Assembly (NCBI GenBank): GCA_900758315.1
Contig: CAAERF010000029.1
Coordinates: forward strand, 1-6,356
Source of the DNA: an uncultured Oscillospiraceae bacterium
GTDB lineage: Bacteria > Bacillota > Clostridia > Oscillospirales > Oscillospiraceae
DNA: 6,356 nt
Reading direction: 5' to 3'
Shown: positions 6,041 through 6,356 of the stretch, piece after piece
How positions within the stretch are numbered: the first letter of the stretch is position 1
Layout of the letters: each line of letters opens with the position of its first letter
The notes under the pieces: generated by a model
The model's input: only the letters and a program-made list of their open reading frames with translations
What the model was told of the DNA's origin: nothing
Databases searched by the model: none
Translations under genes and position numbers: made by a program

Positions 6041-6356
6041 ACGGCAAGCGCCCATAACGGTAGAAATGGGACTGCCAATAGTTTGAATTTAAGTTTGCAT
6101 AAGAGATCGGATCTCCGCAGTGGATCATCATATTGTTGCCAACATAGATACCCACATGGCTGACACCGGGGGTATCATACGTTCCGGTGAAAAACACCAG
6201 ATCGCCCGGCTTGACGTTAGCAGAGGATACAGGCGTACAGATATTGCAAAGTCCCTGCGCACCCAGTCTGCCCACATCCCAACCGGAATGATTGATGACC
6301 CAACTGACGAAGCCCGAACAGTCAAACGAGGTGGAGGGACTGCTGCCGCCCCAAAC
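6039..6356 (-). CDS. NlpC/P60 family peptidase, CD1108-type (5' end outside window)
   Basis: The last 105 residues of a cell-wall hydrolase are present; the frame is open to the right edge. The fragment begins VWGGSSPSTSFDCSGFVSW, which holds the catalytic Cys (codon 6320-6318). Next come LGAQGLC and VKPGDLVFFTG. The catalytic His is in SHVGIYVGN (codon 6158-6156), and a third polar catalytic residue is probably the His of MIHCGDPI (codon 6122-6120). It ends at GRLP and TAA. NlpC/P60 enzymes cut peptide bonds in peptidoglycan stems, and in ICEs the VirB1-like hydrolase opens the wall for the mating channel. ICE relatives often carry an N-terminal membrane anchor and a lysozyme-like domain; these would be outside the window. 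The ATG at 6275 is internal, since the catalytic Cys lies upstream of it. Confidence 0.92.
   Translation of the reverse strand, partial: VWGGSSPSTSFDCSGFVSWVINHSGWDVGRLGAQGLCNICTPVSSANVKPGDLVFFTGTYDTPGVSHVGIYVGNNMMIHCGDPISYANLNSNYWQSHFYRYGRLP

Noticed and set aside
1..6356. CRISPR array, tRNA, rRNA, insertion sequence or attachment site
   Set aside because: I saw no spaced direct repeats, cloverleaf-like segments, transposase motifs or terminal inverted repeats on either strand.

Overview
The window is part of the conserved backbone of an integrative and conjugative element (ICE, or conjugative transposon) from a Gram-positive anaerobe. It most resembles gut Clostridia (Lachnospiraceae/Oscillospiraceae type). 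The evidence is the gene order (NlpC/P60 peptidase, DUF4315 protein, DUF4366/CD1107-type membrane protein, small Cys protein, topoisomerase III, Cys-rich VLP protein, ArdC/YodL-type protein), the strong AGGAGG-type ribosome binding sites, and moderately high G+C with one low-G+C patch. No integrase, relaxase or attachment site lies inside the window, so the element is open at both ends.

Every supported gene is on the minus strand, so transcription runs from right to left. From the right edge: a 5'-truncated NlpC/P60 cell-wall hydrolase domain (6039-6356), a short coiled-coil DUF4315 protein (5784-6023), a secreted and membrane-anchored SH3b/DUF4366 protein (4823-5791), a 62-residue Cys protein (4638-4826), a complete topoisomerase III, topB (2608-4650), and a Cys-rich VLP protein (2250-2615). 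Five junctions link these six genes: one 15-base gap, then overlaps of 8, 4, 13 and 8 bases. They form one polycistronic, translationally coupled unit.

A 165-base gap (2085-2249) follows. It holds two candidate intrinsic terminators or attenuators in the direction of transcription, and a smaller inverted repeat. The second terminator ends directly at the Shine-Dalgarno sequence of the next gene. That gene is large, spans 1-2084, and runs off the left edge. It encodes an ArdC-like N-terminal region, an HEIAH zinc-peptidase motif, a central low-G+C segment, and a C-terminal YodL-like domain.

In functional terms, the right part probably contributes to local wall opening and the cell-surface part of the conjugation machine. 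topB and the VLP protein probably act in DNA processing. The ArdC/YodL protein probably protects incoming single-stranded DNA or adjusts the recipient cell. The main points for a second look are the conditional-terminator arrangement ahead of the ArdC/YodL gene and the mosaic structure of that protein. The long plus-strand open frames are antisense shadows of these genes.
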